Assembly: GCF_031877795.1 (NCBI RefSeq)
Contig: NC_133933.1
Location: 72,420,503-72,484,502 of the forward strand
Reading direction: 5' to 3'
Source of the DNA: Strix aluco
Taxonomy: Eukaryota > Chordata > Aves > Strigiformes > Strigidae
Length of the DNA stretch: 64,000 nt
Both the position numbers and the translations under genes were made by a program. This document shows, piece after piece, positions 42,501-52,560 of this stretch. Numbering within the stretch: the stretch's first letter is position 1; each line of letters begins with the position of its first letter. The notes under the pieces are model-generated. The model did not search any database, was not told the origin of the DNA, and saw only the letters and a program-made list of their open reading frames with translations.

Positions 42501-45500
42501 GGTCATTCTTATGCAGTCATGTCTGGACCAGCTTTTTAGTCTGGGTCTTGCCTGATCACAGAGTGTGTGCTCTGCTGCTTTACAATGCTCCTTTTTGTTG
42601 CTGATAGGCCTTTTCTTAATTTTTCTAAGTGCAGACTTTGCTATTGATGAGATGCTGTTTTTTGGGGCATGCAGATTTCTGTATCTGCCTATTATAATTT
42701 AACCCCTGTTATCGAAAAGATCTTTTCCTAGTAACAATATTATCTTCCCTGGAGTGGCTTTCTTTGAAATTGGTAATCTTGCAGCCTCTTTGAATTGACT
42801 CTGTTGCTTTTGGAGGCTCATCTTCCACTGTATTTGGGCAATAGATGGTGGAGTTATCCACACCTTCAGCTTCTGTGTATTCTTGGAGACCATATTGCTC
42901 CTAAATCAGCTTATGTATGTTTAGCAGTTTCTGCTCTGATGTTCCTGTGTTCCATCTCTGCATTCAACTCTTCTCTTGTTACTCCATCTTCCTTTTTTTT
43001 GATCCAGGACTCTACTTTTCAGAATTTTAGCATCAACCAAATGTTTTTGTGTCTTTAGATGAAAATATGACTTTGTCATTCTTTCTTCTGCATTTCATTT
43101 GACTCTGGGTGATGTGAGAAAGCACGATAGAGTCACATTATAAATGGTTATTTTAAGGTTTTGTTTGAAGAGTGCATCTCTCATTGTTTTGGTCCATATG
43201 CTCCCCTCTGGGAAGTGCCCTGGGGTTTCCCAACCAACTCAGAACAACATTTAATCTTGCTCAGGAAAATACATCTGTAATTAGGAGTCTATTTTTTGGA
43301 TCTGATTTTGACTGTGATCCTTAAGGTTCCGTAAAATGCATTGGAAAATCTGACTGGAAGGCAGCAAAGGTAGGTCGTAAAGGCAACGTGTGCGAGGGAT
43401 AGTTGAGATATTTTTCTAGGCTACTTTATGTAAGGCTTGATTCTTAGCTTTTGTTGCGAGTGGGGGGGAAAATGGATGCACTAAGAGTGTTACAAAATAA
43501 TTCAGTAACTATAAATAAAATTCCATATAATCTGTAAGGCAATTTGAAAAGAGCTGTGAGAAAAGTGAGCTCTTGTGTTGGTGAGATTTCTTAAACTGGC
43601 ATCAAGCCTACTCCTTTGACACCAAGTTTTAGAGTGTGCGTAGAACACTCTGTACTTGGGAGTCTTGATAGGATTTTTTATTTATTTTGGTTCTTGGGTA
43701 TCATTTTAATTAATGTAAACCTCAAGTAAAGAAGGTGTATCGCTTTGTGGGGGTTTTGGGTTTTTTTAATCACTGAAAGGATTTGAGAGGGGTGGCTTTC
43801 TGATGGGCTTACTTGAAATAGTAGTTGGACCTACTTCTTTCCATTGCATTCCTGTAGTAAAGGTTACAGATTAAAGCTCATAAAAAGGAAAGATCATTAA
43901 TGTTCACACTCTTCTCTTATCCTGTTGAAATTTGGGATTGCAGAGCAGCTTCATGCAATTGTATCTAAGATATGCACAAGGGACATAGTTTCCCCAAACT
44001 CTCTCAAACCATTTGTCTTCATTTTTATATTCTTTAGCGGTTACCATTTAGGCATCTTTCAGGTAAATATCTGTGACTAAAGGATTTTCAGAAAGAGCAA
44101 AGATTTGTTTTTTTTTTTTTTATGGTGCTAGTTTGCATGGATTATCACTAAAAGCATATAGGACAAATCCTTAGTTTTATTGGTTTTACAGTATTTTCAC
44201 TTTAGAATCTCACTTCGTGTTGCCACAGCTCTGAAGCAGCAATTGCTGTAATTTCTCATGTTTCTTATGTTTCTTTGCATAGGGCAGAAACATGAGGAGC
44301 TCTCCATGTGAGAGAAGATACGGGAGAGGAGCAGGAGGAATTAATACTAGCAATACTACAATACATACTGGGAAAGCACGGAACAGTCGTGGCTGGCCAA
44401 TGTTCACTGCATTGCTACAGTTCAAAAATCTGCTAAATGTAATTACCAATGAGTTAGTGATTAAATGTTTAATCAGGGCTTTTTGATCCTTTAAGGCCTA
44501 TCCAATTAATCAAGTGAGATTGAAAGATAAGTGAAATTATGACTAACTCTTCTCAAGATGAATCCATTTGTATTTTCAGAGAATTAGGGGTGGGGTTTTT
44601 TTGGTGATAGAGGGTTTAGTAAGACAGCAGAGTTTCAGAAAAATGTTTATCTTTTTAATCCCTTTACAGAGTACCTAAGTAATTATTTGATGACATAATG
44701 ATAAGGAGACTGATGAGACACTGCACTGGATAGGCTGAAACCGATTAATTTGTCCCAACTTGCTTTTTGGAGGAGACTGTCTTATTCTTGAGGGTCTAAT
44801 TCTAACAGCATCTGTCACAAAAGTTGAAGTAAGGACTGGAAACTGCTCATCAGCAGCTTTGCTGACTAGCTAAATTATTTTAGTATAGTACTGCATATTT
44901 CTTCTGCAAAATATTCTTCCCACTTCAAAATGCTTCAAAATTCATTTTTATCGCAAAAATGACTGGTTTATTGCAGCTGTTTTAAGGTGAGTTTCTGTAA
45001 TAACCATGGAAAACTTGTGTATTGGAATATTGCACAAGGCTAGAACTAGGATTTTTTTAATTAAAAATAAACCCCCATACACTCTGCGATTAAATACTGA
45101 TGGAAGTATTCCTAGCCTTTCCAGGAAGGTTTATGGTCCTAAGAATATTTTGAGAGACTAAATACTTATACAAGACAGGTTGTTGCTATTAGAACACAAC
45201 GTTATCATGTAATTAACTATCAATATTTAGGTTTCCAGGTTAGGTCTTCACAGGCTCGAATTGCAGCCTTAACTTTAGTCAGTACTCTTAATTTCAGGTT
45301 TTCTGTGGCTTTGTGAAGATGTCAAGGCAGTGGTTCATATTCAGGTCTTGTTTTCAAGGCTATACTCAGGAATTACTTCTGTTGTTAAAAGATTCTGGAG
45401 AAGGTAGGGATGAGTTCTGCAGCAAATTACCAAGGAGTATTCATATACAAGGCCTCAAGAATTTGTATCTTAATGCTGAGGAAGTTCTGTAGTCTCTTAC

Positions 45501-48500
45501 ACGTGTATTAACATCTGTCCATGCATGGTGGGGAAGATACGTTTTAGATATACTAAATGGGAAGGTACATGATATCTGGTGTATCTTTCTGACTCTTAAG
45601 ATTTGGAATTCAGGTATCAGAGGTGGACTGAGCACTAGGTACGTGTTAAAACTTGCCAGGCCACATGCCATGCTAAAGAAAATGGGGAGAAGGCAGCAAG
45701 CTTGGATGTTTCCAAACTGTAGTATGTGCTACGTGAACCATTCAAGATAGAGTGCAGTTGCAGCAGTGCTTGACTACTTGTGTGATGGTCCTTGCCCAAG
45801 GTTCAGACTAACAGCACCTGGAGTCCCAATTAAATTGCTCTGTATGGTCCAGCTTGCAGGGCTGCCACTTGCCTGGGGCAAGGCCCCTTGGTGCCCCTGC
45901 CTGAGCCAAGGAACTGAAGCTCCAAAATTGGCTGGCTGCATTTGCAGCAAAGGGGCTGGATGCATCCGAGGAGACCACCAGGACTTGGATTTTTGGACAG
46001 GGTAGGTGCTCCCAGCATGTGCTGCAGCCACTGATCATAGGTTTGCTCAGCCCTTTTGTGGCTGTAGGAAGAGTTTTATCCTGCCGTTGACTGAAGACCC
46101 TTTCACATGCTTGCATCTCCTCAGGCACAGATGGACCTTGATTTTCATGTGCCATGGCAGACAGTACAGGAGATCTCAGCTATTCAGATCCTATAGTTGT
46201 ACTGAGCTCTAGATGCCTATGGCAATGCTTTTGCCTCCAGTGGAGGAGTCAAGGTGACTTCTGTCTTTCACATCCAACTACCCACTTCTACGTCATCTGA
46301 ACAGTTACTGTGTTTCAGCCATCCACTTCAAAGCCTTTTTTTTTTTTTTTTTTTCCCCCCCTCAAAGCCAGAGATGTAGTATGCTGCCTAGAAGATACCA
46401 TTTGATTTATGTGCTGCACTGGACTAACCTGAAATAAAGGACTTCTGTTTAATCACAAATCAGGACTTTTGTTGTACAGATAGAGGAAGAGGTAGTTTAG
46501 TTCTTACTCTAATGCTATAAATTAAAAAATCATAACTCTCTCTTGCTTTGTTTTAAATTATTGTAACACCCTAGTTGACTAAAAACATCCCATCTACTGC
46601 ATGTGTTCAGCATCACTTTGTGTGTAAGAGCAGCACTTTTGTTGGTGGGTTTTACACACATGAGCAAGAGGAGAAAGGAGATCAGATTGCAGGTATTACC
46701 TGTGTAACACTCTTACCTGCTGCCTGAGTCACAGTCACTTGCTGCAAGAACCCACCACCAATACTGGGATCTCCTGTGCCCCTTGGGATGCTGGAGTGTA
46801 AGGAAGATGGAGTGAGATTGTGAGGTGCAATGTGCAGGTGAAGTGATGGGCCAGGGACTGTATTTTGAGTGTTGAGAAGGTGCAGTAGGAGAACAGAGAA
46901 GAAGTGGACAATGAACTCCAACTTTCTTGCTCATTTAAAGTCCAGCATGCATTTGAGAGCTGCTGCTGTGGTGGATGGTCCTGGTAGCACTTGCCAAGCA
47001 AAATTACAAAATCCTAAACTAGTTACACCTGAGTTTTTGTCACTTGCAAGCAAAGTCATCAAATTTTCATGCCCACCTGGCAAAACAAGTTCCATTCGCA
47101 TGATAAACACCATCCACAGGTAATGTCATACCTGACCTCTAACAAATTCTTGAACTTGCACGCCCCAGCACTGTGTATTTTAAAAAGCTGTTTTGGCCAC
47201 ATGTTAACATTGCATGGCTGTTACTTAATTTAACACGGGTTACTTGAGCTGATTGGTGAGTGTATTAGAAAAATATGCATGTTGGGGAAAGTGTATGACT
47301 GGATTATACATCAACTTTGTTCTTCTCTTGTTTGCTGGTTAAAACAAATGTTTGGCTCTTGATAGCCTTCTTTCTGTTACCATTTCCCTGGTGGTTTTCT
47401 TTTTTCTTTAATGTTTCTCTTTTCCTGTGCTTAAAACAGTTGCGTGTGTGGTTTGGATGGTTGGTTGAAAGCCTTTGATATCAATACTGTATTCTTGCTG
47501 TCTTCACTGAGTAAGGGAAGTCAGCCAAAATGCATGTGTGGCTGACCATGGCCGTTGCTTTTCATGCTTCTGGATGTCTTGCATCTATGACTTGCAAAAA
47601 TGTCTAGTTCTATTTGAAGCTCTCTTATTATTTCTATAACTCTTGCTCTGCAGCATGCTAAAATTATGGATGTCCTTTAATTGTATCCCAAGGCCTCGGG
47701 ATACTCTTGTTTTTGGAGAATTTTCCACTTTGTGTTGGTTCAACCACCTTGTAGATAGGTGTTAACACAATTTGTAGAAGAAGGTAGCAGATTTGGTGAG
47801 GGACTCAAAGGTATAAGCTTTGCTTATTATTTGTGTTGATTGGTGGTTTGAGAGCAGGAGGCCATAGTATTTGTGGGGAAGATAGAAGTCATCTCCTGCA
47901 GTTCTGGCTGCCCTCTCTCAGTATAACCATAGCTAAGAACCAGGTGCTGCAGCACTGTGTGATGCCAGCTGCCTCCCTCCATGGTGTGCCAGTCTCTCGC
48001 CAGCTAAAAGGAGAATGTTGGAAGTTTGGAGCTGTGTCCTTACATGACTCTGGGAGTCAAACAGGGATCGGAACAAAATCTAGGCTGCTGACAATATGTT
48101 TAATGTTTTAGGCATCCTTTTTTCCATCAGGAGTTTCAGAGGCATAGTGGTCAGAGCTTTTAAAATGCATAAAATAGAGGATGGTATTTGTCCCTAGTAA
48201 GCATCATTAGTGTCTTTGCGTTGTCAGAATGCTGAATAGAATCAAAACCTTGAAGTCCAGGAAATGATGAGATAAGGGCCAGCATAGATCTTAATTCTAC
48301 CCAAGGAACTGATGATACCTGTTGGAACAGTTCAATAACATGGGTACTATAAAAAGCAGTTATGAAAAACTGGGAAGATACATTTTTGTTTGCATTTTCA
48401 GCTTTCATTGTATATGTTCCAACTTCAAGTAGCTAGGAAATACTTTAGCAAAGGAAAGCAGAGCTGTTAGCTCACAGCAAGTGCTGCCTTTGAGGAAGCA

Positions 48501-51500
48501 AATGTACCTGTTTAAGGATGGGATTTGTTAGGTTGCATTGTTAATGGCAAACAAGGTTTTCTTCTCACGTGCATTGCCAGTGATGTGATGCGATGTGACA
48601 GTCGGTAGTTTGTGGGTGCAATGAGACGTCACGGAGTGAAAGAATCCTCTGATCAAAGGTGGAGGGTTTGTAACATTTAGTGCATCTGAGAACATTTAAA
48701 AATGTACATCAGGAACATTTGCTGTAGCTCTTGTTTGCTTTAGATGATTAACCCAAAATTGGATGTGGCCCATGGTGGCTGTGCTTTCTTCCTAGGGGTG
48801 TTGTAGTCCTTGTAACATAGAAATACAGTGTTCTTAAAGAACGTTTCAGCTGCACTTTGGTGCTTATATCACCTTAACCTCTTATTTCCAGTTTAAGTTG
48901 TGAGGATTTTGCTACCCTTCACATTTCTGAAGGATGTTTCTCTGCTTGTAAGGTCTTCAGTTACTTTGTACGTTAATTACATTTAATATTTTTTTTTTTC
49001 AGTATTGTCATGCAACAGATTTTCTTCTTTTTTTAGGGCAGGGAGGGCATGTATCTAGGAGCCTAGTGGTATGACCTTCCCCTGAGGTACAGGAGACCCA
49101 GATTTTAATTCCCTTGACCTGGAAGACAAAAACAGGCATACGGAGTCAAATCAAGGTTCATTTAGTATTCATCTACTATTCTGTCTCAGGCAGGGCCAGT
49201 ACTAGGTGAGTAAGGTATAAACAGCTCGGGAATAGATTAATACTTCGGTCTTTTCAGCTTTTTAATGTCTGCCTCTTTATGTTTAGTAATGCTTGATGTA
49301 CTTTTCTTACATAAATTCATCTAATGGAAGATCAGATCTGTCATACCTCAGAAGGTAGACTCGATTTCTTTCATAAAATAAAAAGAGAAATATTTCTGTG
49401 AGACTGCAGCTGGCGATGTTCAGAGGCTGATGTCAGTCTAGCTTGGCAGCAGCACACATCTCTTCAGATCTGATCTCAGGTCTCCGTTGCTTCCTTGGGT
49501 ATGGGGACTGAAAATGAGTGGTGTACCTAACAGAGTGTGATGGGTGTTTTCTGTAAGAAATGGTGTGACTTCAGGAAGGGATTCATAGTTGAAGAGTCTG
49601 AAAAAACACAGATATCTTTAACCCTGAAGGCAGTCCAAGACTACTTTTACACCTTATACTGACCACCACTTATCTCAGTATTTTCTGTGAAGCTTATACA
49701 AAGGAGCACTGTAGGGAGAGGTGAATCCTAGTGAGATCCTGGAAGCTGCAGCCTCAATCTCTCTTTTGATTTATCTGTCAGTCATTTATTTCCCTTTCAT
49801 CATGTTTGATTCCATTTTCTCAGAAGGAGATGAAGACTGTGCAGGGTAACAGAGCCTTTCCCACATACTAAAAGTTTTCAACTTTTTTCTTGTTGGCGTT
49901 GATGGATTGGCTGTGCTTCTAATGTAAAATTTTACTTGCGTGCGAACTTCAGAGTATGTTGACCCAACTTCCCAGATGAGTCCATACACTGCCCTCAAGA
50001 TGTTCACAGAAATGCCTGTCCTTAAGGCCTGAACTCAGGTGTCTGGGACAGTCAACATGCAAACACAACATTGTCTTGCTGACCAGCGGTGGCTGTCTTA
50101 TAAGACTGTCTACAGATTGTCTAGCATCAGATGCCTAGCTGTGTATGACCACTTCTTTTTTTTAGTGCTTCACATCGCTCAGCACAGCTAGAATTAAACC
50201 CTTAATGTTTTCATTATTGCTTTTCCCAGTGGTAAATTGGGTGTCAGCAAATTGCAAAGTAAGCTGAACCAGTAAAGGAGTTTTGGAATACTTGCAGAAC
50301 CTTCCTTTCAGAGAGGAGAGGCCTGAGCTCCCTGGAATTTGCTGGGTTTGGGAAGCACTTGCTAATGTTAGCTAAAAGCCTTTCCTCCCCTGCAATACTC
50401 TGCTCTCTTCCTTTTGTCACACAACCTTCCTCCACTATCTCTACAAAAAGGCTTTCATGCAATCTGGCATGTCAGCTGTTGCCTTTGTGCATTGTGTTGG
50501 GTCTGGGATAAACCATAAGCTCTTCAGCCCTGGTGCTTTATAGTATGGCATGAATGCTGATGGTGCTCTGGTTAAGAAAAAAGCAACCAAGCAAACTTAC
50601 AATTAACAATAACTAAGCTGATTCAGGAACTGTGAGTTCCTAGAAGTAGTTGCATTTTTAAAGGTTTTCTTTTTGTTTCCACTTTAAAGCTGTTCATGTT
50701 GGCATTTTCATTATGGAAAACTGCATTGTTAGGAAACAGACTTGTGTGTAGATCTTAGTATTACATGTTTTATCTTCAGAAAGCCAATTAGTGCTTGAAG
50801 TAGAAGCTAATCTACTTCACAAGCGTAATTTACATCCCTTGTCTTATAAACAGCAGCAAGCAACCACATTGCAGAACATCATCTTAAGAAAGAGCAAGTA
50901 CTACTCTGTTTCTGTACATCTTTTCTATATGTTCCTATTTCTTAGAGGCTTTTTCCACTACCCTAATGTGTGTCAGTGTGAACACTATGTGGAGACAGTA
51001 CAATCCATTGCAGCAGAATTCCTCCAGGGAGATAGCTTAATCAGCCCTAGGGTGAGTTCTTAAATAAGGGAGGTGACAGACTGTAGAAAAGAAGCAAAGA
51101 TGTGAAATCTTTGAAAAGAGGAATGTGACTCTACTTTCTGGAGGGAACCAATTCTATTACATGCTGTAAGCATAAATAGAAAGCAATTCTATCGCACGTT
51201 GTGAGCCACAAGTCAAGCATCCATCCTGACTTCCCTTGCTGTAGTGAGCAGTTAGAAATCAAACTCACGTGGACCCTCTAAAGTAGGAACAAAAAAAACC
51301 AAACCCAAACAACTGTGCTGTAATCAAGAACCAGGGTGCTGAGAGAACCTCCCCAGTGCAGATCAGTACTAAGACCACAATTCATCCTCTTAAGAAATAT
51401 ATTTTGTGCATTAGTTTGCTTGGTTTTTACTCAAAACCCTGTTGTTTTAGGCATGAATTAACAAGGCAGTGTTGGTACTGTGAATAAGTGTAACATCCCA

Positions 51501-52209
51501 TCCATCTGCAATTCTGTTTTCAAACACTTTTTAGAACTGACTACAGGTATCAGTGTGGGCCCTAAGCATCTTTACTTGTGGTAGCCTATGTATCTCATTT
51601 TGTGAAGAGCCAAAAGCTGCAGCTAAGGTACAGGGTGATGTAAAAATTAAGATATTCCAGCTCTGACTGTAATCAGCATGCTGTCCAGTTGTATCAGCCT
51701 TTGGAAGCAGAGGGGAGGAGAAAATAGAAAACTGAGCGCTGGCGAGCTGGAAACGGAAGTTGAGGCATGGACTGACCTCTGCATCTTTGTTCTTCATTGA
51801 CAGGTTGATGACGCCCGAGAGTGAAATTCGGTTTGTCCACAAGCACATGGGTCTTGTGCCAGGCTGGGGAGGAGCTGCCCGGCTGGTGCGGATCGTCGGC
51901 GGCAGGGCTGCCCTCCAGCTGCTGAGCGGGGCTGCCAGGGTGGACCCCGAGAGGGCTTTGCACCTTGGGCTCTCAGAGGAGACACTGTCGTCTTCAGATG
52001 AAACCAGAGCATTAGAAGAAGCCCAAGCCTGGCTGAGTCAGTACACAGAGGGTCCAGCCAGTGTGATTCAGGCTGTGAAAAAGGTGGTGACAGCGGGAAG
52101 AGAGCTACCAGTAGAAGCTGCCCTAAGGACAGAGAAGGACGTTTTTGGAACTGTATGGGGTGGGCCTGCCAATTTGCAGGCATTGGTTAGAAGACCAAAA
52201 CATAAATGA
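21370..52209 (+). CDS. ECHDC1: ECHDC1, ethylmalonyl-CoA decarboxylase (spliced, 5 coding exons)
   Basis: A crotonase-fold enzyme, EC 4.1.1.94. It decarboxylates ethylmalonyl-CoA, and more weakly methylmalonyl-CoA, in the cytosol, disposing of side products of acetyl-CoA carboxylase. The coding exons total 903 nt, or 300 residues, against roughly 300-307 in mammals. The first oxyanion-hole region is FCSGSDLNAV (105-114); the second is GKAVGGGAEL (150-159). Relative to enoyl-CoA hydratase, the first catalytic Glu is kept (E158), while the second, 20 residues on, is His178, which fits decarboxylation rather than hydration. The C-terminus contains GTVWGGPANLQAL. The start at 21,370 follows the acceptor directly, and no in-frame ATG lies upstream in the exon. 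Every junction keeps frame, and intron 3 uses a GC donor. No disabling change is seen. It is convergent with RNF146. Confidence 0.96.
21590..26603 (+). other. ECHDC1: ECHDC1 intron 2
   Basis: A GT-AG intron of 5.0 kb (donor GTATGA, acceptor TTGTGACAG). It carries an old CR1 reverse-transcriptase fragment (about 24,735-25,270), an A-run near 25,430 and T-runs near 25,999 and 26,070. The rest shows nothing recognisable. Confidence 0.9.
24735..25270 (+). repeat. Old CR1 LINE fragment, RT domain, + orientation
   Basis: Conceptual translation gives degraded CR1 reverse-transcriptase motifs in order. Near 24,740 there is a LDCDKA segment resembling the YLDFSKAFD motif. Near 24,955-25,020 there is HDLDDEVEG...LDDPKLG, resembling NDLD...FADDTKLGG. 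Near 25,095-25,140 there is KINKVKFSERKCNVQH, resembling MKFNKGKCRVLH. Stops and indels break the frame, so this is an ancient, inactive copy. Its limits are approximate. Confidence 0.78.
26604..26746 (+). CDS. ECHDC1: ECHDC1 coding exon 2 (residues 74-121)
   Basis: 143 nt, acceptor CAG ending at 26,603. It encodes the helix around ELQERVTELENW and the first oxyanion-hole loop NTFCSGSDLNAV (103-114). The exon must end after CCCAG at 26,746, so the intron opens with GC (GCAAGT). Only this end joins in frame to the next exon and gives the expected SNSQ-DGMNMC junction. Confidence 0.93.
26747..31471 (+). other. ECHDC1: ECHDC1 intron 3, GC-AG type
   Basis: 4.7 kb. The donor is CAG/GCAAGT at 26,747, a strong GC-type donor context, and the acceptor is TTCTTTGTAG ending at 31,471. 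A GT lies 4 nt downstream of the GC (GTAGTG, 26,751) but would shift frame. The intron carries an old CR1/L3-like fragment at about 30,660-31,130 and a TCC-rich pyrimidine stretch near 28,758-28,800. Confidence 0.9.
30660..31130 (-). repeat. Ancient CR1/L3-like LINE fragment, - orientation
   Basis: The reading matches, by eye, the reverse complement of the C-terminal and 3' part of old amniote CR1/L3 elements. It contains a stretch like GTTCCACAGTTTAACTACA, then GAAGAAGTACTT, then GCCCCTTAGTTCTTGTA. It is heavily diverged, with approximate limits. A perfect 16-bp palindrome (30,889-30,904) sits inside it. The exact subfamily is not determined. Confidence 0.55.
31472..31524 (+). CDS. ECHDC1: ECHDC1 coding exon 3 (residues 122-139, last split)
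   Basis: A 53-nt micro-exon encoding DGMNMCMFMQNTLTRLM plus two bases of Arg139. Acceptor GTAG ending at 31,471; donor GAG/GTAATA with GT at 31,525. The translation agrees closely with the mammalian DGMAVCMFMQNTLTRFMR segment, which fixes both ends. Confidence 0.94.
31525..33471 (+). other. ECHDC1: ECHDC1 intron 4
   Basis: A GT-AG intron of 1.9 kb. It shows no gene-like content. A 17-bp direct repeat (CTTTGATTCCATTTGAT) occurs at 33,195-33,211 and 33,222-33,238. Confidence 0.92.
33472..33552 (+). CDS. ECHDC1: ECHDC1 coding exon 4 (residues 139-166, both split)
   Basis: An 81-nt exon encoding RLPLISVALVQGKAVGGGAE (139-158) then LTTACDFR. It holds the second oxyanion-hole motif and Glu158. 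Acceptor TTGTGTAG ending at 33,471; donor CAG/GTAAGA with GT at 33,553. It ends in phase 2. Confidence 0.95.
37778..37811. repeat. TA/CA dinucleotide repeat
   Basis: Short mixed (AC)n and (AT)n microsatellite within ECHDC1 intron 5. Confidence 0.9.
40267..40320. repeat. GTGTCCC repeats followed by C-runs and an A-run
   Basis: Tandem CCGTGTC-type units run into C10-G-C12 and then A9. On the - strand this gives long G-runs able to form a G-quadruplex, with an i-motif possible on the + strand. It lies within ECHDC1 intron 5. The exact run lengths are prone to sequencing error. Confidence 0.9.
41894..41916. repeat. A-rich tract
   Basis: Two A-runs separated by a single G. No retroposed body was recognised upstream. 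Confidence 0.9.
46334..46363. repeat. T-run then C-run polypyrimidine tract
   Basis: About 19 T followed by about 7 C, within ECHDC1 intron 5. It is low-complexity, and no coding or splice role is seen. Confidence 0.9.
51804..52209 (+). CDS. ECHDC1: ECHDC1 terminal coding exon (residues 166-300 and stop)
   Basis: The acceptor CAG ends at 51,803 and the stop TGA is at 52,207-52,209. It encodes LMTPESEIRFVHKHMGLVPG (167-186), where His178 replaces the second catalytic Glu of enoyl-CoA hydratases. The C-terminal helices and GTVWGGPANLQALVRRPKHK-stop follow. The first part of the exon is clearly richer in G+C than the flanking intron, as expected for coding sequence. Confidence 0.96.
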
Positions 52210-52560
52210 CAGTGCATAAGAAATGTTCTTGACCTTTTTGCAAACAAAGCTTTCACTAAAGCAGGCATTAAACCAAATCATGTAAGGACTCGTTCATTTA
52301 AACTGGCATTAACATTCCTGTCGTTCACGTCAGGCAGACATATTTGGTGTGCAACCACAGAGAAATCACCGGCAGATTCTTTACTGTCCTAATCACCCAC
52401 TGAATGGAGATCAGTGAAATTAGTATGTAAAGGTAAATACTCTGCTGAGAATAGAACTATAATTCTTTTGGAATGAGGCTGAAGATTATTTTCTTTGCAG
52501 TTAATTTTGTTTTTCTAACTGGTATGGAAATGGAAATAAACCTCATATTGAAAGATACGA
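52210..52560 (+). other. ECHDC1: ECHDC1 3' UTR with AATAAA at 52,535-52,540
   Basis: The first canonical AATAAA downstream of the stop codon lies about 330 nt on, in the context GGAAATAAACC. Cleavage would be expected about 10-30 nt later. Longer forms using downstream sites cannot be excluded. Confidence 0.65.

Larger units (their letters stand above)
33553..51803 (+). other. ECHDC1: ECHDC1 intron 5
   Basis: 18.25 kb, the largest intron, GT-AG (GTAAGA ... CATTGACAG). I find no supported gene inside. Contents are a TA/CA repeat (37,778-37,811), a C-run/A-run tract (40,267-40,320), an A-rich tract (41,894-41,916), a T-then-C tract (46,334-46,363), a possible degraded SINE (about 49,050-49,130) and a 23-bp imperfect duplication (51,149 and 51,184). 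The 113-codon open frame at 36,018-36,359 has no recognised similarity. Confidence 0.88.

Noticed and set aside
45766..46155. Overlapping open frames on both strands in a G+C-richer patch of intron 5
   Set aside because: No similarity recognised, several frames are open at once, and no splice or retrogene features are visible.
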